The notes under the pieces are model-generated. The model had not been told where the DNA came from, searched no databases, and saw only the letters and a list, made by a program, of their open reading frames with translations. From NCBI GenBank assembly GCA_021292105.1, contig CM037862.1, positions 1,000,501 to 1,064,500 of the forward strand: a stretch of 64,000 nt of DNA, given 5' to 3'. Both the position numbers and the translations under genes were made by a program. The stretch comes from Anadara kagoshimensis. Taxonomy: Eukaryota > Mollusca > Bivalvia > Arcoida > Arcidae. This document shows positions 26,693 to 40,500 of the stretch, piece after piece (the first letter of the stretch is position 1; each line of letters begins with the position of its first letter).

Positions 26693-27599
26693 TATCAACC
26701 TCACCTGAAGACCAAGAGGAATAACTCTGTTAGACCTACCATACTGAAATATAACCGTATTATTTTTCACCAATCTTGGATGTTGTCTTTACTTTCATAA
26801 GAGATTTTCATATTTGTGAGGATTTAGTGTACAGGTACAATGCATCATATCAATAACAGGGTCCAGTGAGGCAGGCACTTTGGATTGCTCTACAAGTGTT
26901 CTTTCTTATGTACATTCAGACTTTTCATCTACAAGAGTGTTGAAACATATATATCTGGCAATGGCCAAACGGTAGCAAAGAACATGGCACATCACACAAT
27001 GATGATGAAATGGGAAAACAAGACAAGATATAGACACACTCAGATCATGAAACTCCTGACTTTGGGCTGGCAGTGGATACATAGTGACAAATTGATAGTC
27101 TAAACATTCAACTTATCTTACAACCAATGAAAGTAATAAAATTGAATTTAATTGATTTGAATATGATCTCTACATATTTGAAAAAAGAGCTTAGTTTATT
27201 ATTTTTACCAAACAGTGAATTAAGCATATTTTATCAATAAAAAATATCAAAAACATCAAATAACATACTTTATCAATTTTATTTAAAAATGTGACAGTGC
27301 AGAAACTGATAACTCAGATCTCATATGATAAATAACAACGTATTCTTGAAAATCATCAATGTTCTTCACTTCAATATTTTTAGCAGTTTACTTATTTAAA
27401 TTATATATCGTATATATTGTATAAAAATGTCTCATAAGCCAATATATATTTTGGCTGGATATTAAATTAATCTGTGATACATTTTGTGTTCATTTTATGT
27501 TGATTGATATGTGACAGTAATAAACTATTTTGTTATTATAATAATGATTATTCTTATTATTTAAATAAACAAATACCACCAAGTCCGTCCGATCATTCA

Positions 27600-27725
27600 T
27601 AGTAACCAGATTAATTTTGACAGGTGCGCGTGATCACGTGATCGGAGTTTCCCGAGTGACAGACCGTACAATATTGTTTACAATATGGCGGACACCAGGG
27701 GCGGCAAGAATAAACAAGTATGATG
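27600..27725. promoter_or_regulatory. Promoter-like patch with TCACGTGA box and ATGGCGG initiator
   Basis: A locally GC-richer patch in AT-rich surroundings. It holds TCACGTGA at 27634-27641 inside a longer palindrome (GATCACGTGATC), and CAATATGGCGGAC at 27681, which resembles the YY1-type initiator/start of housekeeping genes. The ATG at 27685 opens eleven codons (MADTRGGKNKQ) followed by a donor-like GTATGA; unspliced, it stops at TGA 27721-27723. It lies about 0.9 kb upstream of NPRL2 exon 1 (-) and 8.5 kb upstream of the first exon of the plus-strand cupredoxin-like gene. It may be the NPRL2 promoter, a bidirectional promoter or an alternative first exon. The 11-codon exon is out of phase with the exon at 45492, so it would be untranslated leader for that gene. 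Confidence 0.45.
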
Positions 27726-28950
27726 GCTCTCCAATACCTGAGATAACGGCAGTTTAACAGCAGTAAGTAAAGTGATAAAATTTTAGATAAAGGTCACAAA
27801 TTAGTTGAAAGTTTATCTTTTCTTATTGATGTTGTAAATATACCGAACAGGTGCCCTATATATAGTAATTCAGCATTACTTACCACATAAGTCTATGTTA
27901 TATAGATATATAGACCACGCTGGCTATCTGACTTGTGACTTTTATTGGAGCTCTTCACATTCTTTATGTCATGTTTTATTCTTTTCTTGTGTCATTCAGT
28001 TCTTAAAATCACGTTGATAATAAATCACATTAAATATACAATTTCTATAAATATTCTTTGAGTTGAAAGTGAAACTTGGATTCTTAAATAAAATCAATCA
28101 ATATATTAATAAGTAGACCATATTCAGTCTTGATATTAAAGACAGAATAATTATCATAATAATGACTAGTGATTTATGATGTTCAAAAACTTAAAATAGA
28201 GTATGGAATATCAAGGAAGTCAATAATTAATTTATACAAACTAATATAATACAAATAATTGTCCAACTTTCAAATTTATTGTATTTAATTTCTAATTTAC
28301 TGTATACATTCTAAAAAATTTCCTTGTATATCATATGGAAGAAATCATATAAATCAGAATCCATTCAATAACTTTAACAGGCAATTTTATTTTAAAAATG
28401 TCTACCAAGAGACACATTCCAGTAACTCTAGTAATTAAGAGATTGGCCAGATTAGATATTAAATAATTTTGATCATCTTCTCGACTTTATACAATTTCTT
28501 CGGGTCACAGGCTTTGAGAAAATTGGGACAATAGGCCTATTGTTTAAAATGGATCATAATAACATACTTCACATTGATTACGGTAATTTTATTTGGGAAA
28601 ATCTGGTTTTTTTTAGTTTATCATTCACACAATCACATAGTTATTGAAAAAATGTCTTTTTTGATTTTTTTTTTACCATCAAGTTTTAAGGCAAATGAAA
28701 GAAGTTGCTGGATAATATTTTCTTAATGTTCAACTGATATTGAAAAGATGGACCAAAGTTGGCCCACTGACAGTATTGTTATTTTTTGGGCCATTGACGT
28801 AAGGGCTTAATGAAGACTGGTTGTTGTCAAAAATTTACATTCTTCAAAAGTTCTCCTCTTATGTGACCAATCAACTTTATTGTAATCAAAATTTGACATT
28901 GTAAGTAGGATAGCCACCCTCAATATGTTGGTTATATACTTTATTGAGTA
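27726..28950. other. AT-rich non-coding DNA
   Basis: No gene, RNA or repeat structure recognised in this stretch. Confidence 0.5.
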
Positions 28951-28951
28951 T

Positions 28952-29399
28952 ACAGTAAAACCTAATTATAATGTCCCTCAATAACTTTCAGGGGTTCAAA
29001 ATTATGTTTTGTAATGGAGAAGCCCTGTATCTGTTTGCCTTTATAATGGCATGTCCCACATAAAGTTTGGAAAGTTCAATATCATCATTGAAAGGTTCAT
29101 GTGCAGTTATGTTATCATGTAGAAATTAGTATTATCCTAGTAAAATATTACAGGTCCATGGGACTTTTACAGTGTAAATATCAAGAGTTTCAATGTTAAA
29201 TCAATAGGTCCTGGATCTCAGACCTGGGGAATTTTAAACCCCTGAACTTTGCCACCTCATTTATCACCAAACTATTTGAAAGTCCCAAAAACCATTTTTT
29301 TTGTCCTATTAGCTTCCCCTCAATTTTTTGCCAAATCCTTTTCTAAAACCAAAATTGGACTGAACAAATGGTGGCGATGAATTGATGTTAACTGTATTT
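28952..29399. repeat. Pogo-like MITE split by extra sequence
   Basis: ACAGTAAAACCTAATTATAA at the left; at the right AAATGGTGGCGATGAATTGA and TGTTAACTGTA. Compared with 21314-21503 there are about 250 extra bases inside. Confidence 0.5.
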
Positions 29400-29924
29400 A
29401 AAGTTGTTGTGTTTTGATTGTTAGAGGTCAGCTCTTGAGAGGGGATCTTAAGGACAGGTCATATCCTATATTTCAGATAGATAATTCAGTAATATACCCA
29501 TTGATTGTTGTGTTTACTTTTGTCCATTATAATTTTATTACATTTGAAGATATTTCACAGTAATTAGATTGTAAATAAGTCTTCTAATGTCACATTCTGT
29601 CTCCTTTAACAGATAGCGAAAGTCATAATGATTGTCAGAGTGTTAACGTCTACATGTAGCCGGTCAGACAATGTGCAGACCACTGTTTTTTGTAGAAAGT
29701 CATGTCAGTGATATGTTATATATCAGGTCAGGTGTAAGGTGTGATTGATTATAACTGAGAAAATAAAAATACACACAGTAATATACAGTATAACCTATCT
29801 AAACTGAACTTTCTGTAAACTAAACTTTGTACTAGGACATGTCATTATTATACATATTACACAAGAATCAGTTTTATCTGCAAAATTTATTTTGAACCTG
29901 TATTATATACATATGTGCCATAAA

Positions 29925-30085
29925 GGGAGAAGTCTGAAGTGTGCATTTATTCCCACTGCCTAGGTTCAAATCACACTTGAAACAGATTAAAGTGTTGGAA
30001 AGTTTTTCAGTTCCCTTGCTGAAGGTTGGTGCTTTTCTGTGGGTACTCCAGTTTTTTCCACCATTTTATAACTGACCATCTTGCT
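29925..30085 (+). mobile_element. SINE family B, partial
   Basis: AGGTTCAAATCACACTTG, CAGTTCCCTTGCTGAAGGTT and GGGTACTCCAGTTTTTTCCA. Confidence 0.65.
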
Positions 30086-30159
30086 ATTGGTGAAAAATAT
30101 ATAAAATGAGGCACCATTTATAGACTGATCTAGTAGGATGTCTTTGTATGCTGAGGGCT

Positions 30160-30348
30160 GTGGGTTTATAGGCCAAGTCACCATGGGTTTATAGGCAGAG
30201 GACCATGGGTTTGTATGCCAAGGCCCCATGGGTTTATAGGCCAAGTACCGTGGGGTTATATGCCAAGGCACCATGAGTTTATGTGCCAGTGGAGGCAGAG
30301 ATATCATTGGTTTATAGGCTAAGTCACATTGGGTTTTTTAGGCTGAGA
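30160..30348. repeat. Minisatellite, 22-25 bp unit
   Basis: Imperfect tandem units of the type ATGGGTTTATAGGCCAAG with CACC-type spacers, about eight copies. Confidence 0.8.
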
Positions 30349-30810
30349 TATTAATCATTTGGCCACAATAACTGCAAATTGAAGAGGATTCAAATAAATA
30401 CATGCAGAACATTATTTCCCATTTATTTCACTAAAATTAAATCATGTGTTTCTATGGCAACTGTATAACAAATAGACATTGAATTGCCATTTCTATAAGA
30501 TATAATCATTTATTGATATAATCCTGCCCTGTCACTTTAAAGGTTAAGATTTGTGTTTTTATCAGCAGATACGAGTGTGTACCTCTAATGATTAACAAGG
30601 GAATCTTTTAAGTACATAGAATATTGATATATTTCTTCCTGGAGGGAGAGATGATACTTAAAACCCAAAATACTACTGTGGTATTTGAGGGTGTTTATAA
30701 ATGACAAATGGCACCGATTATAGGCAATATACCACATGTATTTGTTGTTAAATTGTCTACTGTATCTGTTTATAATGTGTCATTTTTTACACATTTAGAT
30801 ATAATGTCTC

Positions 30811-30992
30811 TGTATCCATACTTATCTTGGATATATTTGATGCCCCATAGTTACATGTTCCTTTCATTCTCTATTTTGATTTCACACATGGCGGGTGTAG
30901 CTAACTAGACACTGGAGATACTTATCTTTCCAGAGCACCTGATCTAACTTTCCTGGTTGAAGTTCATATGTTTAACTTAATTTGCCAGTTAA
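30811..30992 (+). repeat. Dispersed repeat R, copy 2
   Basis: Same ordered blocks as the copy at 9671 (CATGTTCCTTTCATTC, GGCGGGTGTAGCTAACTAG, GTTCATATGTTTAACTTAA). Confidence 0.7.
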
Positions 30993-31130
30993 AGGTTGAA
31001 TCTTGGATCTTGAAAATTGAATTTGATTCCAAAAATTGACTTTTAGAAAGAATTATCATTTTTGCTAGTAAATACTTAATTATCACAAAAAGCCATATTT
31101 TAAAAAAAAGCTTTAAAAAACTTTTTAACC

Positions 31131-31245
31131 AGAAGGTCTTATGGTGATACCCAGAAGGTCTATGGTGATACCCAGGTCTATGGTGATACCCAGGTCTATG
31201 GTGATACCCAGGTCTATGGTGATACCCAGGTCTATGGTGATCCCT
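31131..31245. repeat. 18-bp minisatellite
   Basis: Unit GTCTATGGTGATACCCAG repeated about six times, the first two units being 4 bases longer. Confidence 0.9.
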
Positions 31246-31279
31246 GCATACTAGTATTCAGTAGTTCTAATGTTGCTTC

Positions 31280-31482
31280 TTATTCATTCATTCATTCAGT
31301 CATTTGTTTGTTCGTTCATTCACTTGTTTGTTTGTTTGTTTGTTTGTTTGTTCATTCACTTGTTTGTTTGTTTGTTTGTTTGTTTGTTTGTTTGTTTGTT
31401 TGTTCGTTCATTCATTCATTCATTCATTCATTCATTCATTCATTCATTCATTCATTCATTCATTCATTCATTCATTCATTGC
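31280..31482. repeat. (TTTG)n and (TTCA)n microsatellites
   Basis: Adjacent tetranucleotide blocks; the long Phe/Val/Cys and Ser/Phe/Ile frames here are repeat artefacts. Confidence 0.95.
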
Positions 31483-32233
31483 TACCTTGTTGGATGTTAT
31501 AATGCATGTAATGTATTGTTATAAGTATTGTTTCATTTATGTACTCTTGTGTATTTTATGTCATTGTTCAAACTGTAAAGAGGTATTTGCAAATAAATAA
31601 ATTAAAATAAAACGTTTAAATATGAAGCAGACTTGCCTGCATTGTCACATCACAGCTAACACTAATAGACAGGTTGTTTAATTTAGGATCATTTACAAGG
31701 TGCATATATTGTTTTAAGTGAATTATGCACACCTGTATTTTTGAGTTTACCGGGTATGTAAGTTTATATAAATACATGTATGTTTAACAAGAGTCTGTAG
31801 GGATTTACCTATACACTTCAAATTCTATATAGTATGCTATCATGATGTTAAGTACTGCTACCTGTTTGGCTCGTCTTTATGATGTACAGCTTATGTCATA
31901 CCTCAAGTATAAGTGTTGGCTTCCAGTGTTAGTTTTTTTTAAATGGAATAAATGTTTTGGGTTAGTAAGGCTGATTTTATGACACTGATCTTCTGACAGC
32001 ATAATTTATTATTCAGGAGAACCACACATTATAAGTCTCACCAAATATGACCTAGACCCAAGGTCGGGGTAATCTATCCTCCATTTTCTGTAGCCATGTA
32101 TATAGTATGTTCCATGATAAATTTATATGACAGTTACCCTCTAACTTCCACTTACAGTTTTTGAAAAATTGGTTTGACATATTTTCAATAAAAATGTTAA
32201 CATTAATGTGAAAGAAGACATGGCACACTTGAG

Positions 32234-32400
32234 TGCATGGGGTCATTGTCATGGTATACTCAGCTGCATGAGGTTGCAATGACAATGACCCCATGCACCC
32301 AAATGTCCCATGACAATGATCCCATGCACCCAAGTGTCCCATGACAATGACCCCATGCAACTTAATTTGCCATGGTAATTACCTCATGTGCCAATATAAG
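32234..32400. repeat. Minisatellite with CCATGACAATGACCCCATGCA units
   Basis: About five imperfect units of 28-32 bp built on ATGACAATGACCCCATGC, one of them inverted at the left. Confidence 0.75.
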
Positions 32401-33666
32401 AAGGACTTTCAGACCCCAGACAACTTAATACAGGTATACCAATTTTTAGGTCAATGACCTCTTGCACCAATGTGGACGACAATTACCTTATGGCTGCAAT
32501 CATACCTTGAACTTTTAATTCAGTTGAAACAAAATGCAAGTGTAGTGCAGAATAATAAAATTCCAAGAAATACTTGTATAATTTATTATTTGTTGATATT
32601 GTTCCAGTCTATAAATCAAAAGTAATGTCTGTTTTCTATTTATTTAATCTCTGTGTCTATAGATACCAGCTGTCGAGTTCTATCCTTTGAGGTAGGCCTA
32701 GCTAGCAATACACTGTTTTATATATGTTTTATTTGTGTACTAAGCAAGTCTATATAGTATTTACTGTTTAATTATATTATATAATGATGGTTCCCGGTAA
32801 CATATAATACATAGGATTTAAGTTAAGAGAAATTAAACAAGTATACACTGATATTTATCATACAGATCAATACCCGATCTTAGAGAATAAAAAATGATTT
32901 AATGGTTTGTATCCAAGATATGGGGAGCAGTTTTAAAATGTCATACATAAAGGTGCATGGTCTTTAAGATTTGATTAAAAATAATTAATTCTGTTTTTTT
33001 ATGTTTAAACATTTAATGTATTTTATCAAATCTCATTGTAACATATTTGATTTTAAATTCAGAACAGATTAAAATTGCTGTAGAGTTAATTAACTTATTG
33101 TAACAACAGAAGGGTACAAAATGTAGCTGGGCTGGATTGGGACCTGGACATGATACTCCTTGTACTATAGGAAAATGAATAATCTATCAACTAAACTACT
33201 CATATTGCTACTTTCCTCACTTAAAAGGTCTTTACTGAATCTCCTTTTATCCAAAAGATCGAGTTCTGTCACTGACCAATCTGTTGTTGACCAGTTCATG
33301 TAGTTACAGGGGTAAGATACTTTGTATGGGTCATTTTAATAACCTTCTAACAACCCACCTCAAATAAGGTGGGGAACTCAGAGTAGATTGAATGTAGAAT
33401 TAAAGTGAACAATTGTAACAGCAAATGGAAAAATGCAGGATCGATATGGGGACTCTGGTAATTTGGACACTCTAACATTACATGGTGCTCTCAATGGAGA
33501 ATAGTTGACTTTTACCAAACAAGCTGCTTGAACTACATCATCTTCAATTTTGGAACAAGCAGTTTTGAATTACCATCCTTTACCAATATGGTGTATGTAC
33601 ATTCATATTAAAGTGAACACATGCTTAAATCTGATAATCATTTACTTGTGTTAGCATCTTCTGTCT

Positions 33667-34023
33667 ATGCATGATACATTGCTGGTTTATGAAATAAACA
33701 CCCAAGTTTTATATAGAAAATCATCAATTCTGTGTTATCTTTCTCTTCAAAGAACTCTAAAGACTGGTTTACACTCGGACTTGAAAAGATCAGTCTCCAA
33801 TTTGAGAATTATTAGACTGCGTTGCTATTCTCTAAGGACTCGCAGACTTGTCTGTTCTCTAGATGCATTGAGCAACAATAGTGATACAATCAGATATCTA
33901 CGCTGTGTTGTTATTTTGTTTCTATTGTTTTATTGGATTGGGATAGGAAGTTACCTGGAAGTATTGATAACAATTACCTGTAAAATAGTCATCAAGGTGT
34001 TAAATAATTCACGCTACCTCTAA
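33667..34023 (+). other. Open frame of 118 codons, identity unknown
   Basis: Begins with ATG. Has a Leu/Arg-rich centre and a hydrophobic stretch (VVILFLLFYWIGIGSYL). No family recognised. No splice or promoter evidence; could be a decayed transposon fragment or chance in the first intron or intergenic DNA. Confidence 0.15.
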
Positions 34024-34595
34024 TTAACTTACAGGTAAAACTCAGGTGTACAAATGTTTGTTATTTCTCACCTACATAACTGATTTACCTGTTGCTAGGA
34101 GTAAAACATTGACTGTTGTAAAAAATGTCAGATTGATATTTATTTGATAGAACAGGAAGTTACTGCTTGGTTAAAAAAATGTGCCGCCTCGTACTACCGT
34201 TAGTTTTTGGATGTATTGTAGGACTGGAATATTTAACACTGTGATGTAAACTAGGTTGTTTCTTCATTAGATATGGATGTTTTAGCATCACTAGTTGTAT
34301 ATAACAGGATTTTATGATACAGGTTTGTGTTGTAATCATTTGTATGGATTTAGCATCAGTTTTTTGTTGTCACTATAAAGATCTTTGATTTGTATACATG
34401 TTGCTGATGATGAGTTTCCATACATCTTGTATAACTGTCATTGTCAGTGTTATATTATACCCATTGTTGAAGTATTGATTGCCAAGATGTCAATTCTTTA
34501 GTAGTCTACTTTTATAATTTATTACATAGCACATGACATTTACTCAGCTATTGCATATTACAAAGTTTGAGTTCCCACATCAGATGTGACCATTG

Positions 34596-34708
34596 ACTGT
34601 CAGGGCTTGACTTGATAAATTATCCTCAATTTTTTTGCTAAACCCCTTTATAGTGCCAATTTAAAATCTGACTAAACAAATGGCAATAAACCAAGGTTCT
34701 ACTGTACC
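34596..34708. repeat. Pogo-like MITE fragment
   Basis: TTTTTGCTAAACCCCTTTAT, CAAATGGCAATAAACCAAGG and TTCTACTGTACC match the 21314 family. Confidence 0.5.
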
Positions 34709-34857
34709 TGGTGTTATCTAGATATAAGTGAAATAAAACTATTTTGTCATACAACTTCATTCAGTCAATCATACATAAATTTTTTTGTAACAATATAACT
34801 ATAACTATGGTACTTTATCTATTTCAATACAAATGAAAACTCCTCATTATATTAATT

Positions 34858-35034
34858 TTAGGGTTATTTAGGATTTTGGGGTTATTTAGGATTTTAGGGT
34901 TATTTAGGATTTTGGGGTTATTTAGGATTTTGGGGTTATTTAGGATTTTAGGGTTATTTAGGATTTTGGGGTTATTTAGGAATTTAGGATTTTGGGGTTA
35001 TTTAGGATTTTGGGGTTATTTAGGAATTTAATAT
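34858..35034. repeat. 18-bp minisatellite
   Basis: Unit GGTTATTTAGGATTTTGG in about nine copies with small length changes. Confidence 0.92.
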
Positions 35035-36200
35035 GTCATTTTGAAGATCACTTTTAGCTTATAACATCTGCTTTTATTTTTATGAAAAAATGTACATTCA
35101 TAGTTCCAACAATAGAGATTGACAAAATTTGATAAATTTAAGTAAGGGAAAATCTTAGTTAAGGAATGAGTGTGAAACTGCAGCCAGTTTATAGATCATA
35201 GCATCTCTTACAGTTTAGATTCCCAGACTTGCAGATCCTTTTGCGAGAAAGCTTGTCAGTTTGCTTGCAAAATGTTGATGGTATTCTCCAGGCACTGCAA
35301 TAAGTGAAAGAAAAGAAAATTGACTTGGCTCACCATTACCCCACTACATTTACCTTATTTATTATCAAAAATTAAATCAAATGGTCTTAGTAAAGAGGTT
35401 TAACTGTAATTCCAATATAAGAACAACAAACATTGTAGGTCTGCAGGTTGTGACACAGAATCAATGTTCTAAACACTCCCTGTTCTTTATAACAAGATCC
35501 CTGTTCTTTACTGAGTACTTAATACAAGTATTTTAGAAATACTTGATATATCATAAAATGGTATTATATGTAAATTTACACCGTAAAAATTGTCGAGTTA
35601 TTTTGATTTTTTACCTGCAGATATTTAATATTTTATATTACCATATACAAACACTACCTGCCTCGATATACATGTATATAATATTGTATATATATATATT
35701 TTATCTTGCTGATAAGAACATTGCTTACCATTTTTGATAAACCACGGCTACAAATGATAAAAAAATTAAAATCATACCTGAGTTTATTTTAGTTTGATAA
35801 TAATTTTGAGTCAGTTAAACTTGAAAGTAAATTGTGAAATCTATCATTCATCATTTAGATAGAATTAAAACCTCTGACATACCCTACCTACCGGAATATA
35901 TGATATGATTGTTTACTTTCCAACAACGACAACGACGGAACTAGCAACAAAATCCGCCGCAGTTATATATCCATTCAGAAATATTGAGTTAGTAATGCTG
36001 CCAGGCTTATAAACTTGTTAGTACTTGTGATATATGAGTAATGGAGAAATTTTATATTTGATTGAAAAATGGAATTTAATGGAATTAATTTAATTTTGAA
36101 AATATGAATTTATGAATTTCGTAATGAACAGAGGGAGTTTTACCTAGTACAAAAGTAGTGGGTGTTGTTACTAAAACAAAAAAATTAAAATTATACAAAA

Positions 36201-39200
36201 ATGGCCGAGGTACAAGGTAAGGTCATATAAAGTTTATATATATATATTGTTATTATCTGATATCACATCGTAAATTAATTATCGTGTGAGTTACGATCTC
36301 GTTATAACACATCTTATATCTTATTGTTTTTCATATTATCTTGTTGTTTCCCTTTGATAATTTACCCGATTCATACCAGTGGTTTTACACAATTTATACA
36401 AGTGGTTTTACTTGATCTACAAGAGTGGTTTTACATGATTTATACGAGTGATTTTACAGGATTCACACAAGTGGTTTTACACGAGCCGTTGACAAAGTTT
36501 GACAGGTAATTTTTACCTGAATTGTTTAAATGTTTCAATGTGTATTGCCTGTATTATCTTTAGTACATCTCCAAACATTTGTTTTAACTTAAACATTAGG
36601 TATGCATGGTTGTGATGACACATACACACACATATTAAAATTGTTGTTACCTCCACTTGTTTATTTAGTATAATATCCATGTTTGAAAATATTCCAAGAT
36701 AAGATTTAAATATAATTAAAATTTTAGGACTTAGTGTGGTTTTTGTAGAATTTGATAGAAAAAGAGATTGTGAATCAAGATATAACATCTTGTATGTTGT
36801 GTATTGTTGCTATGATGATAACTTTTATCTCAAGGGGCTTGTTTCCAAATTTTTTAATATTCTCAAAATATAATGCTCCATTTTGATATTAAAAACAAAA
36901 ATATAAATGTATATGACATATTCTTATTTGACTTCTGGTACAAAAGACCTTAATCTGTGGATTTATGTTGTTGTATATTTTGAAGATTTTGGGTTAGTGT
37001 TTTGTGTGTGTATCGTGTTGATATGTGGGCATCTCAGCTACATATATTTTCACATCTTGATTGTTAGATCACTCAGTATGTTGTATATATGGACATATAC
37101 ATTTGGATGTCAATGGTTTACATATGAAAAAGCTAAACTAAAACCTAGCCCTGTTACTAGTACTGTTTCATAGTGTTAGCTGATAAGATAGAATAGAACA
37201 ACTTCAAATGTTAATCTAATCTATATATTACATGTACTATACCCGGTATAGTAGTGCTTACGGGTAAATCTTATGTTGATTGAGTTAATAATAAAGCTGT
37301 TTAACCAATCTGCTTTTATATTAATAATATACAGCAAAACCTCTATATAAAAACCACCATAGGAAAGAAGAAATATAGGCTTTATAGTGATTTTAATTAA
37401 TTGGCTTTATATATATAGAGGTTCTTCTTGTTTCAAAATGATCTTTAAACACTGGTTTTAGTGGACAGGTGCATATAAAAAAGTGGTCAATATAGCAGGT
37501 TTTACTATATAGACAGGCAATCTTTATATAGAGATGTTTTACTTTATCAGGTTTCACTGTATAGACAGGTGGACTTTATAGATGGTTGCTATATCAGGTT
37601 TTACTGTATAGACAAGTGGACCCAATATACAGGTGGTCAATACAGCAGGTTATGCTGTATATTAAGTGTTCATTTTTTATATTCAGTTAATTAAGAAGAA
37701 AAAAATATGTTCATTCATTTATGAAAATATGTTCTAAGACCCCAGTGGAAAACCAATTTACTACAAAATTGTATAATGGTTTTCCTATAAGCGTTTATTC
37801 ATTGTTAATATCAGACAAACTATATACAGAGATGCCCCGTTGTTATATCAGATTTACTGTATACATACAGGTGGTCACTTCAGCAGGTTTTCTGTACTTA
37901 TTAAGACAGGTGCTCTTTATAGAGGTGGGAAACATAGCAGGTTTACTGTATATATTATAAGTCAGGTGCTCTTTATAGAGTTGGGAAACATAGCAGGTTT
38001 ACTGTATAGACAGGTGCTTTTTATAGAGTTGGGAAACATAACAGGTTTACTGTATAGACAGGTGCTCTTTATAGAGGCGGGAAACATAGCAGGTTTACTG
38101 TATAGACAGGTGCTCTTTATAGAGGTGTGAAACATAACAGGTTTACTGTATAGACAGGTGCTCTTTATAGAGGCAGGAAACATAGCAGGTTTACTGTATA
38201 GACAGGTGCTCTTTATAGAGGTGTGAAACATAACAGGTTTACTGTATAGACAGGTGGTCTTTGTATAGACATGGTTGCTATAGCTGGTTTTACTGTACAT
38301 TCACTTCAGCAGGTTTTCTGTACTTATTAAGTCAGGTGCTCTTTATAGAGGTGGGAAACATAGCAGGTTTACTGTATAGACAAGTGGTCTTTGAATAGAC
38401 ATGGTTGCTATAGCTGGTTTTACTGTACATTCAATTCAGCAGGTTTTCTGTACTTATTAAGTCAGGTGCTCTTTATAGAGGTGGGAAACATAGCAGGTTT
38501 ACTGTATATATTATAAGTCAGGTGCTCTTTATAGAGTTGGGAAACATAGCAGGTTTACTATATAGACAGGTGCTCTTTATAGAGGTGTGAAACATAACAG
38601 GTTAACTGTATAGACAGGTGCTCTTTATAGAGGTGTGAAACATAACAGGTTAATTGTATAGACATGTGCTCTTTATAGAGGTGTGAAACATAACAGGTTA
38701 ACTGTATAGACAGGTGCTCTTTATAGAGGTGTGAAACATAACAGGTTTACTGTATAGACAGGTGCTCTTTATAGAGGTGTGAAACATAACAGGTTTACTA
38801 TATAGAGAGGTGGTCTTTATAGAGGTGTGAAACATAACAGGTTTACTGTATAGACAGGTGGTCTTTGTATAGACATGGTTGCTATAGCTGGTTTTACTGT
38901 ACATGTAATGTGCAGTTTTTGTGGTGTTAATTAAGAAGAAAAGTCTTAGAAAAAATTATGTTCATTCATTTCAGAAAATAAATTGGACACCTGAGGGGAA
39001 AATCAATTTACAACAAAGTTGTTAAATGGTTTTCCTATAAGCATGATACACATTAATTCCTCATTAATATCAGACAAGTAGGGTTTAGGGTGTATGCCGT
39101 TTTACTGTAACAACTTGTATCATGTTAATTAACTTCTACACTTGTTATGAATCATGTACATATAGCCATTATCTTGATCATTTTGTTACTGAAGGTGATA

Positions 39201-40466
39201 TTGATGATGAAAGTATGTGAAAGAAATCAGTTTCTTATTTAATCAACCACAAAATAGTCACATAATCTTAGTGTCTAGATTTAACAGATATTGGTTGTCT
39301 TGTTGTTGCATGCTGTTTCCTACTGTCTCGATGAAATGTTCCCTGTATCATCTCTGTATTAAAGTGGTAATGGCTTTTAGAGTACAAGCAGATTACCAGT
39401 ATGAAAAGTAAAGACACATCTGGGCTTTTACTTTGTAAATAAACATTGTAACTTTGTAAATGCTCATATTTTAGTCTCATAATCAGATGTTTGCAAGGCA
39501 GCTCAGACAGTTTTTGTGTTAACAATATATTCATATATACATATAGTTTTGTTTTAACCATGAACTATTCCAGAATTCAAAAAATCTCAGAATACATGTG
39601 TATTTGGTTGTATAAGTCCTTAGTTGCAGTGGCATAAATACAGAATGATAGAATAACTGTAACTTGACAGCTAGCTAGTGTTAATCAATAGTAACAATGT
39701 TACAATCAAATACTTGGTCAGGCGTCAGGCTGGGGATTTCCTGTAAAGGTATAATCTAGATGTTAATACTTGTAATACATAGCAACTTGGTTCCTGGTCA
39801 GTTGTATAAAGGTCAATAGTTACCATTAATCAAGACATTAGAGATACCTGTAGTATCTGTGATTTGATCATTGTAACAATGTTTTATTAGATTTACTGGG
39901 ACTACCATGTTTCCTAGTCCATTGATATCTGTATATCACTATGGTAATTACAGATTAACTTCTGAAAACCAAACCTTTAATAAACTGAAAATCCTGTCTT
40001 AAGCCAGTGTTCATTCTAGTGTTTTTCAGAAGACGGGATTTTCAAAAATCTTTGTCTAAAACTCAATAAAATCAATATTATTGCATGCATTCACATAATG
40101 TTGAATATATGGCCAACTATCAGGTCTCAACAATTGGACTGTTTGGCAAAATAAGATGTTTATAGTCCCATTGCTCCTACTGGAATAAAGACTGTTTAAC
40201 CTAATTATTGCTGTTGGCCTTTACTGGTTCACCCTGTGTCAGTGTAGTGTGACTGGGGGAGTGGTACACTTGTCTGTGGCATAACGACTTGGTGAGCTAG
40301 CACCTTAAAGTCGCCTGAGTGCAAGCTGATACAAGGCAGACCATAAAACACACTTGCACTTTACATACAAACACGTACAAGTTCATAGATTAATCCATAG
40401 ATGTTAATAAAGTAGTTCTTGTCGTGAGTAGCTGTAAAATTCCTGATGCCACATTAAGCAACATTC

Positions 40467-40500
<34 letters not shown>

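Noticed and set aside
29611..29711. Possible exon after a TTTAACAG acceptor, phase 0
   Set aside because: Runs into a stop, no family resemblance, no donor that leads on in phase.
31270..31600. Phe/Val/Leu-Cys and Ser-Phe-Ile-His frames
   Set aside because: Translation of the TTTG and TTCA tetranucleotide runs.
30160..32400. CRISPR-like spacing of short repeats
   Set aside because: Eukaryotic minisatellites with no constant repeat and unique spacer alternation.
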